From positions 2,364,572-2,428,571 of the forward strand of contig JAQFVV010006238.1 in NCBI GenBank assembly GCA_028023455.1: a stretch of 64,000 bases of DNA, in the 5' to 3' direction. The notes beneath the pieces are model-generated. The model had not been told where the DNA came from. It did no database searches and was given only the letters and a program-made list of their open reading frames with translations. Each line of letters starts with the position of its first letter. The first letter of the stretch is position 1. The translations under genes were made by a program, and so were the position numbers. The DNA is from Epiperipatus broadwayi. Lineage: Eukaryota > Onychophora > Udeonychophora > Euonychophora > Peripatidae. Below are positions 36,318 through 48,095 of the stretch, one piece after another.

Positions 36318-36545
36318 TATGCTAGTACATAACTGTTATTAAAACAGGCAAAACTCTCCAAACAGTAGTGCCACTCAGTGCCAACCAGAATAATCAATGG
36401 ATGTCAGAAGGATTATGCATAAACTAGTCTGGGGATATTGGATGAGTAGGTATTAGATGGGGATTTTATGCACAAAGACTTCTGCCATCCATTGATTACT
36501 CTGAGTGGCACTACTGAGAATTTTGCCTGTTTCAATGTTATTATA
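36318..36545. repeat. Internally deleted copy of the 5.7-kb fold-back element
   Basis: Starts ataactgttattaaaacagg and ends gagaattttgcctgttt, matching the ends of 5701-6430. The centre has been lost, joining gattatgcata directly to actagtctggggatattgga. The remaining arms still pair, for example agtgccactcag/ctgagtggcact. Confidence 0.85.
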
Positions 36546-36571
36546 TTAACTCAAGAAAACTATAAGAAGTT

Positions 36572-36652
36572 TTAATAGCTGAGGTGAAACTTTAAGTTTA
36601 TTATTAGTAAGCTTCTATTTTATGGACCTACGCTTTTCACCTCAGCTATTAA
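36572..36652. repeat. Short perfect inverted repeat
   Basis: ttaatagctgaggtgaaa at 36572 pairs exactly with ttttcacctcagctattaa near 36633, with about 43 bases between. It may be the ends of a small element or a hairpin. Confidence 0.7.
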
Positions 36653-36739
36653 TTTTAGCTTATCAGTAATTTACAGAGTAAGGGTGAAATAAAATTTGTT
36701 ATTTTAAGAAGTTTTGAAATATAATTTTTTTATAGTACA

Positions 36740-37155
36740 GGCTTTTTATACCTGCACATATATGTAATATATAGGGGTTTGAACTCAGACTTTCACATGA
36801 CCCTCAACCATCCATGCTATCTCATACCACTGATACACTTGATCACACATATGTTGAAAAGGTAAATAATCACCAATAAACGTCTTTTGTGCTAAATCGG
36901 CACTCATCAGTTGGTCCAGATTATCATCTCCACTCATATATACAATCAAAGATCAGCTTATATTAAGATAGACAATATTCATACTTTAATGGACAGGCTT
37001 CAAACCTCTCCATCCCACAACTCTTCAGCCGACCATTTCATTGAAAATCTGATGGTGGAATGCTCAAAGCCACCTTTGTGCCAATCTTCTCACCCTACCC
37101 ATGATGACCACAAGTCACTCTGACCCCTCATGTACAGGACATAATCCATTTATAA
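36740..37155 (-). repeat. tRNA-like composite repeat unit
   Basis: One unit of the family arrayed at 45.6-47.1 kb. On the minus strand a gagttcaaacccc B-box-like motif sits near 36778. The shared body includes aaccggcaatcatca-type sequence, tactttaatggacaggcttc and ctgacccctcatgtacagga. Direction is given by the B-box. Confidence 0.75.
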
Positions 37156-38079
37156 TATAAATTTGCATTAAATGATATTGAAATATATACTAAACCCAAA
37201 GGATGTAATTGATATAGATATTAATTCCTGTATAAAAATAGACTTCATCAATGCAGTAGTTTACATAACTATATTAAATATATGATTATCATTTACAGAA
37301 GAAAAGATAATATTTATCTTTTTATCTTCCTTTCTAAGTTTTTATTTATTCTTTGTTATTAATAATAGAAATAATGACTTTTTTATTTTTTAATTTTAAA
37401 TTGAGTTGTTTGTCATTATTAAATGTAAATTTGCCTTGATTGAAATTCTCTCTAATGAACCAATGTTACATCTAGTAAAAATTTAAGATAAAATTTAAAT
37501 TTCATTTTTAAAAATAATCATTGTATTAAAATTTACAAAATTTTATTTTTATTTACCTTCTTATTATTCTTTATTCTAATGTATATTTCTTCATTGCTAA
37601 AAAATTATTTAAATTTAGTTTGTATTCTGCTGGAAAATATCAAATGTAATTTGAGATAGAATGAAATTTAAGAAATAGACTTTATTGAAAAGGTGTGTAT
37701 GTGTCTACATATATACAGAGAGCAACAAGGTATGTTGATTGTTGCATCTATCTGTCATTTTCATGACATCTGTTTCAAATTCAGTTAGATTTCCAAGCAA
37801 GTTATTTTATCATTGGTCTGTTAATGAATATTTATCTACATATTCATGTCAACAGGGTAAAACAAAGAAGTAGATTTATAAGAAGAATCTTCTTCAGCTA
37901 GGATTTGACTATCTTGGTGAATAGCATTACCTCCTTTGTTGTTACATTGTGGAAGGAAGGGTAAATAGGATTTAGCCTGTAATTGAGATACCTTGGCTAT
38001 TTTATGCTTATATACCTATACTTATACAAATTATAAGTACCAACATGCTATCTAGTTATTATATGTAAATTATATGGCC
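37156..38079. other. No gene seen
   Basis: AT-rich with no recognisable motif. Confidence 0.5.
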
Positions 38080-38360
38080 ATAACTCTCTTGTTTTAACAA
38101 ACTAATAGAATACCAACAATCTATTGTCAAGGCTGTAACACAATTTTGCAGTAAGTGGAAAAGTACCAACTACATAACTGGTTATTATATGCAAATTACA
38201 TCAACATAGTCTTCATACCTAAACAAACAAATAAAATATCAGCAATATGTTGCCAAGGCTAGAATATAATTAGATCATTAGTGGATTCCTTTTATTGCCA
38301 AACTGCGATCTGCCTTGATAATAGATTGCTTATATTCTATTAGTTTGTTAAAGTATGAGC
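38080..38360. repeat. Fold-back element related to 30647-30828
   Basis: tttaacaaactaatagaata...caatctattgtcaaggc on the left pairs with gccttgataatagattg...tattctattagtttgttaaa on the right. A third related block (aacaaataaaatatcagcaa...gttgccaaggct) lies between. Confidence 0.75.
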
Positions 38361-38404
38361 ATTGTAATTAAAAAGTTTATAACTTTATAAAATATATATT
38401 GATA

Positions 38405-38830
38405 AATGTTTGCTTATGAGTGAATCCACATCAATTTGTGTTAAAACAGTGCATGTGTGAAGATTGATTTGCTGCTGAATATTAGAATAAATACTGTGCT
38501 ATATAAAAATCAAAACAAATATTTATCAATATATTTAGATTCTAAATTATTGTACATTAATTACAGGAGGTTAAAAATGAGATAAATTCTCTTTTCTTTA
38601 ATATTTGAATTACATTTGTACAATTTGAATGTCATTTAAAAAATCAGCCATATATTGGACTCAAACCTTGAATAAATGCATGGTAAGCAAAGATTGGATT
38701 TTATATACATAAGCTTGAAGGATAAGCAAATTCACTTGTTTAAATTTTTGCTTATGGATCAGTGTGCATCGATTTGTGTTAAAAAAAAGTTCATGTGTGG
38801 AGATTGATTTGCTCCTGAACATTACAATTT
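38405..38830 (+). repeat. Direct repeat pair, about 85 bp each
   Basis: gcttatgagtgaatccacatcaatttgtgttaaaa...catgtgtgaagattgatttgctgctgaa is repeated near 38750 as gcttatggatcagtgtgcatcgatttgtgttaaaa...catgtgtggagattgatttgctcctgaa. Confidence 0.75.
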
Positions 38831-38944
38831 ATATATATTAGGGACGAAGCGTCCATGTATTGAACAGAATGAGTGCTTCCATAGAAAAATTCACTAAAAC
38901 TTTCAAAAGCTTTAATTGAAATTCAATTTTAAAAATTCACTTTC

Positions 38945-39360
38945 AATTTTTTTACCAACAGATTATTTTTTTTATACGCAAATAATGAATTTGACTAATG
39001 CATTCTCAGTTGATTATAAGAAGTTCAAACAATGCTAAGATCTAATTTACAGTTAAAACTTTTAAGAACGTTAAAAGAATTTGGATGATAAAAATATATT
39101 GATAATGTATTATCTATATTTAAACTAATCACAGTCTCATTAGAATGAGCAATTCAAATTCATTATCTTTTGTATGGAATTACTGTTGTTTCAATTTCTT
39201 TACCAACAATTGAATTGTTTTTATATGTGTAAAGAATAAATTTGACTAATACATTCTCATTGATAATAAGAAGTTCAAACAATACTAAAATCTAATTTAC
39301 AGTTAAAACTTTTAAGGATGTTAAAAGGGTTTGGAAGATAAAAATATATTGGTAATATAT
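38945..39360 (+). repeat. Tandem duplication, period about 245 bp
   Basis: The copies at about 38945-39110 and 39190-39360 share tttaccaaca, tttgactaat, cattctca, ataagaagttcaaacaat and atctaatttacagttaaaac in order, with scattered differences. Confidence 0.8.
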
Positions 39361-39504
39361 TCTCTGATATATAGATAAGAGAGTTTCACATTTTTCTAGA
39401 TGTGTATAATATATATATATATATATATATATTAGACACTTATTATGTAAAAATTGTTGTGAAAAGAAGTGGGCTTCCATTCCTAAAAAAGTTACCCTTC
39501 ATCA

Positions 39505-40035
39505 CTGATATATATATATAAGGGACTTGAACTTGAACTTTCAAACTTCATACATCTATCCAATCCATCTTATATAACTGCTGCAAATACATGTGAAAAA
39601 TATAGATGATTTCTAATATACATATTTCATGCTGAACGAGCACTCATCTGTTGAACATATTAAGATCTTATGTGTGAGGGGTCAGATTGACTTAAAGTCA
39701 ACATGGGTATGATAATAATATTGGCATCAACAAGGGCTTTGAGCACTCCATTCTTGAATTTTCAATGAAATGGATGGTTGGAAAGTGGAGAAGATTGAAT
39801 CTTGTCCCTTAAATTTCAAAGATTTGCTATTTTAATATAAACTTGAGCATTGATTGTATATATATATATATATGCAGAAGATGGTGATCTGACTGACTGA
39901 TGAATGCTAGTTCACCTTGAAATATGCATACTGGAGATCATTTATCTTTTTCACGTGTGTGTAGCCATGTGGTATATCAGTTGTGTAAGATTGATTGGAT
40001 AGATATATGGAGCTTGAAAGTTTGAATTCAGGGCC
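39505..40035. repeat. Inverted pair of tRNA-like composite repeats
   Basis: A partial unit (ggacttgaacttgaactttcaaac...catgtgaaaaa) is followed by a longer inverted one: aggggtcagattgac...tggtatatcagttgtgtaaga...cttgaaagtttgaattcaggg. Same family as 45586-47100, more diverged. TA tracts at 39409-39431 and about 39857-39874 are next to or inside it. Confidence 0.7.
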
Positions 40036-40082
40036 CTTATAATATTAAGTTTAGTATAGACAATATATATATTTTTAAATAT

Positions 40083-40084
<2 letters not shown>

Positions 40085-40145
<61 letters not shown>
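40085..40145. repeat. (TA)n microsatellite
   Basis: About 55 bp of uninterrupted TA. Adjacent sequence 40150-40245 carries a gctgtcaaggcaaccttcac core like that of the 30.6-kb fold-back element. Confidence 0.95.
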
Positions 40146-40149
<4 letters not shown>

Positions 40150-40245
40150 GTTTCCAACCAGTAACCACCTAAACATTCACAGTAAATATAGCAACCAATA
40201 TCTCTAACTGCTGTCAAGGCAACCTTCACACCTTTTAATAGCAAG

Positions 40246-43200
40246 AATATATATATATAACTGGTTACAAAAAGAATTTTTCTATTAATTGAAGTGAGGC
40301 TTTTGGTTTCTATTTTAGGCATTAAAGAGCTGAGCAAGGCAATTAACTATTTGTTTCTTTTTTTAAAATAAAAGATTTTTTTGGATAATATCATTACAAT
40401 TTTTCATTTTTACTATGATTGAACAGGTCTTGGAAAAAGTATTAGAGTCTTGGTTATTTGAAGAAAGTTTTGGCAATGTGCCTTAAAATGAAATTTAATG
40501 ATTGTGCCTTTCCATGTGATACGCAAATTTGGCCATTTATAGAAAGAGATAAAGTGGAGACAATCAAGAAAGTGCTTTGGAAATTAACATGTGATTGTTA
40601 ACAATAAAAGAAATGTCTTGCTGGAGATGAAAGCATGAAGCAGATGAGTTTAATATATAACAATGGAACATAATGAAAGATGTTTTTCCTCTCATAGAAT
40701 AGTTATTGCTTAATGAAAAGAGCAGTAGAGGAAGATAAAAATGAAGATTGTGATGAATTAATTAATGCTTTGCTGGAACCATATAATCAAGGTTAGTGAA
40801 ATGTAAGAAATTTAGGAAAGTACTAAGAGAGTTATTTTACCAGCAGTGGAAAATTTTAGTCTAGCAATAACAATAATAGTATGTTTAGGAAAGAGAAGTA
40901 TATGCAATAATAATAATATAAAAAAGATAATTAATTTTTCTTCATTTTATAAATGTTATTTAGATATTAATGATTTCTTCTTTTTTCTATTCTTATTGTT
41001 TTCCTTTCCGTCTTTTCATTATACTAATAATTTACAATTGAATTGTTATCAATTCCTGGAAATCATATGTATAGTATTTTTCCATAATGATTTATTATTG
41101 GTTTTGGTTTTCAGATTTGTAAAAGAATATATGCAATGATAGTATATAATATCTGTTGAACTCATTTTACTTCATTTTATAAAAGTTATTCAGATGTTGG
41201 TGGTATCTTCTTTTTCTTATTCTTTTTATTCTTATTTTTGTTATTATTGTTAATCTTTTTATTATTATTTTTATATTATTATTATTAGTAGTATTAGTAG
41301 TAGTAATAGTAGTGTAATAGCAGTAGTAGTAGTATGCGGATTATATATCATTGAATTGATGTGAATTTATGGAAATTGTAGGAATAACATTTTTCTAAAT
41401 GATTTATTTGTTATAGTTTTCAGATTTCTCAATGACACATTTATCATTGCCATTATAAAATCTTTGCTTATCGGTCTCTTCTTCTTTCATCATTATTTTT
41501 TTCATTAGTTACATACATTAATTACTTTTAGAGTAACTTATGTAAATTAATTCAAAATACTGTTAACTTTAATATAAGATTTAACATAAAATTAAGACTG
41601 TTCAACACTAAAAGTATGATTTGATGGGAAATCAGTTATTTAATGAACTATACCATTTTCTGAACTGTATATATATTTAGTTCACAATAACAGTGATTAC
41701 TTATATATCCATCTCAAGGATGAGGTAGCTTTTTTCTGCCAAGGTCCATTTGAATATTTATAATATCATTCATGGACCTTACAAAATTTATCAATTTAAA
41801 AATTAACCTACTACATTTGATCAAAAGTTTAATTAATTTACCCCTGATCATTATGGGTAGGTAATCTTTTCAACTGTCAGACTTTTAAATGAGGGATATA
41901 ACTTTTTCGTGAATTAAAAATAAAATATTATTATTAATAACTGTTCCACATTTAATGACATTGTTTCTAATTTGCTTTGTAACTCTTCTTTATGACATAT
42001 TTATATCCTCAAATTTCTTTTTTATGTTCTGGACAGATTAATTCTATAGCAGCTACAATGCAGTTTTTTTTAGAAACTCTTCTTCTGAAAATGTTTTTGA
42101 ATTTTCTGCTTTTTTTTTTTTTTGAAATAGTGTAACTTGCTTTCACAGATTTTTTTTTTTTTATGAAACATGTCAGCCATTTAATAAAGCTTCATTTCAA
42201 TTTTTTTATTTTTCTTCCCAACAGTTTTGTTGTAATCAGAATGTTTTGATAAATAGTGCATTTTAATGTATTTTTTATGTGAAATTTTTTCCAATCATGT
42301 CAGACATCACTTTACTATTCTTTTTTATAAAACAATATGCATTGGTACATTTCATTTCAAATGTGTGATTTTCTGTGTCAGTTTTTCTTAACTTACTCAG
42401 GTACTCATCCTTAAAAAAAAAAATTAAATTCAAAATAACAATAATAAAACAAAATAAAATTTGAGTTTTATTTTTACTAATATATAGTTATTCATTTATG
42501 AAATTCACTATAAAAATAAACAAAATGCCCTCAGTGTCATAGATTAAAGTCCATAATTAGATAGACCACATAATATGGATAATTTGTTGGAATATGCACC
42601 TCTCATAAAACTAACTATAACTATTAAAAAAGTTGGAGAGAAAAAAAAATGTCATTGAGAAAATAAATATTTTACTTCATTTTTAATTTAATATTTGCAC
42701 TACACATGGAAGTTTTATATAAATGTTTTTGAAAATGTCTGAGAATCATGTTGAGAGTTTTTAAGGGCCAGAATTTGCCTACGGACTGGAAGTTTTCTAC
42801 CCCTGATCTATATTATATTACTTTAATTTATTACAGAAAATATACATTGATTACCATGTAGTTATTTTTGTTTAATATATTGTAGTTTTTGATTAGATAT
42901 ACTCATATATTCTATAAAGTATACTCATATATTCTATAAAGAGTTAGACTTTTGTACTTTTTTAATTTCCTTTTCCTTTCTGTATTTTTTTTTCTCTTTT
43001 TGTTTAACTTTGAACTGATACCAATAATACTTTTATGACTACATTGGTTGATATTAATATTTGAAACGTATTCTCTTACTGATTATTGCAAAATGTTTGT
43101 TTAGTTTGCTAAATGATATTAGAGCTATTTCTGATTCATTTTTTGAGGATTTATTGATGATACCATGTATCAGTAGAACCAATGTATAATAATATTATTT

Positions 43201-44230
43201 CATTCTTTTTAATATTCCAAAACATTTTCATTAATTATAGTATAATAGCATTTTTAATTTGCAATGGTGTCTAGTCATTCTGAATATAAAATTAGCTCAA
43301 ATGCCATTCACTATAGTATTAAATTACATATATTTAGAGGCAATATGTTTCAGGTTCACAATCTATAGAAGTCATAGACAGCTTGTGGCACAGGGTCTAT
43401 GTGTGATCCTTTACGACTTAGTATATGGCTTCTTCAATTTGTGATCGTATGAAAATAACTAATTATATAAAGCTTATTTATATGAATTTTCTTTAAAGTA
43501 ATTTCATTTTGATATACAGTATTTTGTTTATTTATTTTTTTATTATAACGATGTGGCCAAATTTATGATAAGTAATATCACATAGCCCGCTACTCAAAAA
43601 GGTTTCCCATGCTTAGCCTAGAGCAAAGCTACCATCGGCACAATCATTTAAACAGGAAAAATCAAAAATAAGTACAAATAATAATGTACAATTTATTTAT
43701 CTTATATGCCAGTACACATAGATTTGAAAAGTATCAACAATAAATGAATTTAAATTGTTTTCATATAATAAAGAATTTAAGTGTGCCATGCAGAAAGTTA
43801 TGAAAAGTTGCATATGGTCTTTATGTCACAGATTGCTCATGACTTAAGACTGTTGCCTGGAACAGATTATCCCTGAATACATGTTCTGTATATCCAAGAT
43901 ATTTTAAGAGGTAGGATATCTATAATTATAATCAAATTATCCTCAAAAGTTAATGTTATTGTATTACTTTATTTTAAGTGTTATTCCACAATTAAAATAT
44001 TTATTACTTTAATTTATTAGTGCCGAGAACAAAGAATGATAGTTCAAGCAAATAATTATCTCACATGTGCTATAACAGCCTAAATAGTTGCTGGCTAGCT
44101 GTTATTTCTTTCAACAACTATATTGTAGTTTTAATAAGATAACTCACGATGTTGTTTCTAATCTTAATTCAAAGTGGGATTGTAATTAATTCTTCGCTGT
44201 TCAAACACTTATGCACAAAATATTAAAAGA
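40246..44230. other. No definite gene; assorted AT-rich sequence
   Basis: A coding-like stretch at about 40715-40790 (+) reads MKRAVEEDKNEDCDELINAL before a ggttagtg, but I recognise no family. At 42740-42808 the minus strand starts caggggtagaaaacttcc with a later ggccc, a style seen at hAT-element ends; no partner end was found. A 24-bp perfect tandem pair (atactcatatattctataaag) is near 42900. A degenerate SINE may lie at 43580-43640. Confidence 0.4.
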
Positions 44231-44550
44231 GCATTTCCTTTTGCACATATTTAGCACTACCAGAGGTGTTAAAGTCATGAAAGTAAAACATTATATCCAA
44301 GTTAAATATAGAATTTCATTCCACACATATATAACACTCCCATATGTATTAAAGTTCATGAAAGTAAACTTTATCCAAGGTTAAATATAATATCTTATTT
44401 CACATATACATAACACTACGTGTTAAAGTCATGAAAGCAAAAATTTATTCAAAATTAAATATAGTATTTCATTTACACATGCATAACACTACTATGTGTG
44501 TTAAAGTTATGGAGGTAAAACTTTACCCAAAGGCTAAATATAGTCTGTAA
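44231..44550 (+). repeat. Four tandem units of about 80 bp
   Basis: Each unit runs cacatat.tagcacta...tgt.ttaaagtcatgaaagtaaa...tccaa..ttaaatatag.atttcatt. The units differ by substitutions and short gaps. No coding role is apparent. Confidence 0.85.
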
Positions 44551-44848
44551 AAAATAAAAAATTTCAAATAGAGTGTGACCTTTTAGAACTGTTATTTCTG
44601 TTGTCGTGGCCAACAACAATTCCTGTGCATTTCAGTTGGAGATCTTGTGGAAGATTACCAGCAGCTAGACTCACAGTTGGGGGACTTGAACGGATTAGTT
44701 AAGATTTAGCTATACATTTTGCTATTAAACAGGTGATAATATTGCAACTGAAATAGAGAAGTTTTAACTTAACTTCCTTCTTTACGTTTTCTCATTTTTT
44801 TTTAAAAAAGAAAAGCTTTCTTTTTTGTTATATGTTTCATGTGTAAAA

Positions 44849-44920
44849 TGCATTGACCAGGAAGTGAACCTAGGCCAGCAGCTTGGAAGGCAGTTATGCT
44901 AACCACTAGGCTACCAACGC
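44849..44920 (-). pseudogene. tRNA-Gly(UCC) pseudogene or tRNA-derived repeat, 72 nt
   Basis: The minus strand begins gcgttggtagcctagtggtt, has a ctgccttccaagc anticodon region (loop CTTCCAA, anticodon TCC), then ggttcacttcc as B-box, and ends gtcaatgca. Acceptor and T stems still pair (with G-T pairs), but two of five anticodon-stem pairs are lost and the D arm is altered, so it is unlikely to be functional. Similar sequence (ttatatgttt.atg.gtaaaat) lies on both sides, at about 44828 and 44928, suggesting a target duplication from retroposition. Confidence 0.75.
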
Positions 44921-45585
44921 GTGACTGTTATATGTTTGATGGTAAAATAATAAATAAATAAAATATTTTGCACTTGCTGTTACTACAGCAGTTTTTTTTT
45001 TTAAAAAAGAAGAAATCTCTGGCAGTTCTATTTTGTTTCTTAGCCAATTAAATTTCTTCTCATTTACATGAGAAAAAAATATGACTATCTTATCATATTC
45101 TATAAATTAATTCAAAAGAAATTAAATAAATCCTTTAATTAAATCAAAATAATCTCTAGGATTATTTAAAGAGATAAACAGATAATAATTATTTGTTTTT
45201 ATTTACTTTACTAAACTTGATGTAATAGATAGACTGTTGGTTTTAGTTTCAGGTTAAGCACAGTTTATCTAACTTAGTGTTTGGAGACAGAGCAAAACTA
45301 ATAGATAAAAGAAAGAAAAGAAGAAAAAATTACATAATAAGTAAGGCAAAAATAAAGGAGTTATATAATCTCATTGTTCAATTAATTTGGACATAAAAGT
45401 CAAGTATACACAATGCTAGCCATGATAATCAATTCATCTGCAAGAAGATAGAGAAATGTTAGACTAGTTCTATCAAACTATATATTTTATATTAAAATAT
45501 GAGATTATAATATGATTTAGCAAGGGTCCATTTACATTTCTAATAAAAGACTAAACATTTTTAATATGTATTTACATAGTTTAAT
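44921..45585. other. No gene seen
   Basis: AT-rich with homopolymer runs. Nothing recognised. Confidence 0.5.
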
Positions 45586-47100
45586 TAAGATATTAATGGG
45601 ATTCAAACTCAGACTTTCACAAATTACCCACTACTCTCAGCGCCATCTCATATTGCTGACCCATCTGATCACACGCATGTTGAAAAAGATAAATAATCAC
45701 CAATATACATATTTTATGCTAAGCCAGCAATCATCAGTTGGTCTAGATTACTATCTCCACACATATATACAATCAGTGTTCAGCTTTATATTAAGATAGC
45801 CAATCTTCATACTTTAATGGACAGGCTTTAAATTACTCTAATCCACAACTCTTCAGCCTTCCATTTCATTAAAAATCTGATGATGGAATGTTCAAAACCC
45901 ATGTTAATGCCAAGGTTATCATCCTACCCATATTGATGTATTAGTCATTCTGACCCCTCATGTACCGGAGAATAATTAATTTATACATACACATGTGAGG
46001 GATGGTCAGATCTTTTACACCCTATTTATATAAATTAATACGTTGTACAGGCTTAAACTTGCATTTATATATGTAATATATGCAGGATTCGAACTCAGAC
46101 TTTCACATGACCCACTAGTCTCAGTGCCATCTTATATTGCTGAACCACCTGATCATACACATGTTGAAAAGATAAATAGTCACCAATATATGTATTTCAT
46201 TCTAAACCGGCAATCATCAATTGGTCTAGATTACTATCTCCACACATATATAAAATCAGTGTTCAGCTTTATATTAAGATAGCCAATCTTCATACTTTAA
46301 TGGACATGCTTCAAGCGACTCCAACCCACAACTCTTCAGTCTTCCATTTCATTGAAAATGTGATGATAGAACGTTCAAAATCCATATTGGTACAAGGTTG
46401 TCATCCTATCCTTACCTTGACATATTAATCATTCTGATCCCTCACGTACAGGAGAATAATCCATTTATACATACATATGCGAGGGATGGGCAGACCTTTT
46501 ACACACTATCTATATAAATTAATAGATTGTACAGGCTTAAACCTGCATTTAGATATGTAATATATGCGGGATTGCCATCTCATATTGCTGACCCACCTGA
46601 TCACGCACATGTTGAAAAGATAAATTCAGGTTTAAACCTGTACAATGTATTAATTTATATAAATAGTGTGTAAAAAGGTCTGCCCATCCCGCGCATATGT
46701 ATGTATAAATGGATTATTTTTCTGTACATGAGGGGTCAGAATGACTAATACATCAACATGGGTAGGATGACAACCTTGGCACTAACATGGGTTTTGAACG
46801 TTCAATCATCAGATTTTTAATGAAATGGTAGGCTGAAAAGTTGTTGGTTGGAGTAGTTTGAAGCCTATCCATTAAAGTATGAAGATTGGCTATCATAATA
46901 TAAAGCTGAGCACTGATTGGATATATGTGTGGAGATAGTGATGTAGACTAATTGATGATTACTGGTTTAGCATGAAATACGTATATTGGTGATTATTTAT
47001 CCTTTCAACGTGTGTGTGATCAGGTGGGGCAGCAATATGAGATGACACTGAGAGTAATGGGTCGTGTGAAAGTCTGAGTTCGAATCCCGCATATATTTCC
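45586..47100. repeat. Array of tRNA-like composite repeats: two and a fraction head-to-tail, then one inverted
   Basis: Units start at about 45598, 46083 and 46567 (period about 485 bp) with ggattcgaactcagactttc-type starts. From about 46625 to 47095 a full unit is inverted, ending gtctgagttcgaatcccgca. The last carries a near-perfect B-box (gttcgaatcc) and an A-box-like tgatcaggtggg. The second unit and the inverted unit form arms of about 470 bp that could fold back. The short open frames in these units are repeats of each other and not genes. Confidence 0.85.
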
Positions 47101-47989
47101 CAAGTACACTGTATTAAGAGATTAACAAATATTTTCATATGCACGAAAATGCTACTTTTTAAATTCTTTATTATGTATATAAAGTATTCATTGAAGATTT
47201 AATAAAGAACGCTTTTTTTTTTATTGTAAAATTCATCATAAAATTGAGAAGTTATCAGAATAGATAAATTGAGGTGAGAAAAAAATATAAAGGAGAGTGA
47301 AAAAAAAGTTATCAGTCTTGGCCTCCATTAAGTAGAAGAACTGTCACCGATCAACAAAGGAAGAGGTGATATATTTGATACCTTCCCTGCCAACTTGAAT
47401 AGGTTTATTATTGTAATACTCAAGTTATCTTTTTTTCTAATTGGAGCTTCATTCAAGTAAAGGTTTTTGCTTGTTAGGTTACTATCTGTCACTTTACAAA
47501 GAAGAAGAAAAATTGTAAAAATAAAAATTTTGAAAATATCTCTTTTTTTATCATTTCAAACTGCAAAGGAACAATTGAAATATTGATATGTTTATTTCAA
47601 AGCCTTTACGTAGTTATAAATAAACATTTATTTTTTTTAAAAAGTATAATGATAATGTTTAAAAGATAACTTGTCCTTTATGTTTATATATAAGGGATAT
47701 ATTAATGGTTTTTTAAAGTTTTTAAATTTACAGGTTTAAAAATTAGCCAAACTCTTTAAGAGATTTGTTTGTGTAGATTATATTTTTAATATTTATTATT
47801 TCAATATTTAATACTGAATTTTCTCATTGTTTGTATTTGTAATTCAAATTTGCATACGTTTATTCGTTTGTGATGACGTGATTTCTTTTTTCTTTATAAC
47901 CTATACTGAAAAAAGATTTTACGCAGACCAACAAACGTCTACAAATTTGTATTTCAATATTTATATATAGTAATTCAATAGTATGTTGA
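47101..47989. other. No gene seen
   Basis: AT-rich, nothing recognised. Confidence 0.5.
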
Positions 47990-48095
47990 CCGGGAGTTCT
48001 TGAGAAGTTCAAGTGACAAGTCTGGGCGCGATCCATGGATCTTGAACTCCAGAAACTGTTAGTCTACCAGTGAACTTAACCAAGCAGGACACTAT
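47990..48095 (-). repeat. tRNA-like SINE
   Basis: Minus strand: gtcctgcttggttaagttcactggtagacta...ttctggagttcaagatccatggatcgcgccc. A- and B-box-like segments are present. Related to 29265-29345. Confidence 0.5.

Noticed and set aside
40089-40337. 82-codon minus-strand frame ending in alternating Ile/Tyr
   Set aside because: The tail is the TA microsatellite; the remainder covers a fold-back core repeat.
42740-42808. Possible hAT transposon end (caggggt on the minus strand)
   Set aside because: No partner end or 8-bp target duplication found; too weak to annotate as an element.
46043-47144. Similar 60-80 codon frames on both strands
   Set aside because: They are translations of the repeated tRNA-like unit and resemble each other for that reason.
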